Source: Anianabacter salinae (GTDB taxonomy: Bacteria; Pseudomonadota; Alphaproteobacteria; Rhodobacterales; Rhodobacteraceae). Taken from it: a stretch of 64,000 nucleotides of DNA. Below, piece by piece: positions 63,525 to 64,000 of this stretch. The notes below the pieces were generated by a model, which made no database searches, had not been told where the DNA came from, and saw nothing but the letters and a program-made list of their open reading frames with translations. The position numbers and the translations under genes were made by a program. The stretch spans positions 434,001 through 498,000 of the forward strand of contig NZ_JAHQZS010000002.1 of assembly GCF_019061145.1 (NCBI RefSeq), written 5' to 3'. Every line of letters starts with the position of its first letter. The first letter of the stretch is position 1.

Positions 63525-64000
63525 TGCTGGCGCGGATCCTTGGCCTTCCGCTGATCGTCATCCTGATCGGGATCGCGTCGCTGTCGATGGCCGTGCCCGC
63601 GCTGGTGGCCCTTGGCGCGGGCGACCGGGGCGACGCGGTGTCCTTTGGCTTTGGCCTTGTGGTGTTCTCGGCGCTGAGCGTGCTTCTGGCCATCGCCACC
63701 TGGAACCACGAGACCGACCGCCCCGCGCGCAGCTACCTTCTGTCTCTGCTCGCGGCCTTTACCGTTCTGCCGCTGGTCCTGGCGGTGCCATTTCACGATG
63801 CCGTCGGCAACACCGGCTTTTTCAACGCTTACTGGGAGATGCTGTCGTCGCTGACCACGACCGGCGCGACGCTGTATCCCGATCCGGCGCGGCTGTCGGC
63901 GACCGAGCATCTGTGGCGCGGGCTTGTGGCCTGGCAGGGCGGATTCCTGTTCTGGATCACGGCGGTGGCGATCCTGGCGCCGATGAACCTTGGCGGCTTC
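63524..64000 (+). CDS. trkH: Trk potassium transporter membrane subunit TrkH (3' end cut by window)
   Basis: From ATG 63524, overlapping the trkA stop (TGATG), the frame stays open to the window end: 159 residues. It begins MLARILGLPLIVILIGIASL, with about four membrane helices so far. SSLTTTGATLY near 108-118 is the first potassium selectivity-filter loop (TTTGA), and LWRGLVAWQGGFLFWITAVAI (LWRGLVAWQGGFLFW) follows as in TrkH. It forms the potassium path across the inner membrane with TrkA. Confidence 0.93.
   Translation, partial: MLARILGLPLIVILIGIASLSMAVPALVALGAGDRGDAVSFGFGLVVFSALSVLLAIATWNHETDRPARSYLLSLLAAFTVLPLVLAVPFHDAVGNTGFFNAYWEMLSSLTTTGATLYPDPARLSATEHLWRGLVAWQGGFLFWITAVAILAPMNLGGF

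Overview
The window looks like chromosomal DNA of an alphaproteobacterium of the Rhodobacteraceae (Rhodobacterales, Roseobacter/Rhodobacter side). The evidence is the high GC content, the dusB-ntrB-ntrC-ntrY-ntrX-(x)-trkA-trkH order, the fused ispDF, an NtrC without the GAFTGA loop, an aglEFGAK alpha-glucoside operon, cckA beside recA and alaS, and an alphaproteobacterial SOS box (GAAC-N7-GAAC) before recA. I found no rRNA, tRNA, CRISPR array, transposase or phage gene. The DNA is densely coding on both strands, with many 1-4 nt start/stop overlaps.

Layout. 1-6 kb: the 3' end of a phosphoglycolate phosphatase, a TetR regulator, and a divergent operon for a biotin-dependent acyl-CoA carboxylase (two subunits) and an acyl-CoA dehydrogenase, behind a recognisable promoter with an overlapping inverted repeat. 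6-14 kb: a Hint-domain protein, a small membrane protein, then a metabolic island of unknown substrate: a ThDP enzyme, an aldehyde dehydrogenase, a polytopic transporter-like protein and a MetE-C-like zinc methyltransferase. 14-24 kb: glucose release and uptake: glk, a GH1 beta-glucosidase and a LacI regulator on the minus strand, divergent from aglE-F-G-A-K (binding protein, two permeases, GH13 glucosidase, ATPase), with LacI-type operators between them. 24-28 kb: a divergent cold-shock protein, an unknown DNA-binding-like protein, an HpcH/HpaI aldolase, an agmatinase-type ureohydrolase and a TehA-type channel.

28-43 kb: guaB with two unknown membrane proteins and an RsmB-type methyltransferase. 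Next is cckA, with a perfect CtrA box (TTAA-N7-TTAAC) in front of it, then a sulfotransferase-like gene, recA, alaS, two tandem paralogous small secreted proteins, and typA. 43-54 kb: SMR and YitT membrane proteins, an OxyR with both redox cysteines, lipA, a di-haem cytochrome and a cytochrome c', a LysR regulator, hpt with an overlapping 58-residue small-protein gene, a COQ10/RatA protein, amtB, and cinA(C)-pgpA-ispDF. 54-64 kb: dusB and the two nitrogen/redox two-component systems NtrBC and NtrYX, an orphan 489-residue protein, and the Trk potassium uptake genes, with trkH cut by the window end.

The points most worth a second look are the orphan protein lodged between ntrX and trkA, the CtrA box in front of the gene for CtrA's own upstream kinase, the tandem small secreted paralogues, the ThDP/aldehyde dehydrogenase/MetE-like cluster, and an intergenic element found twice between convergent genes. 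All functional calls rest on reading motifs and context by eye; no database search was run.
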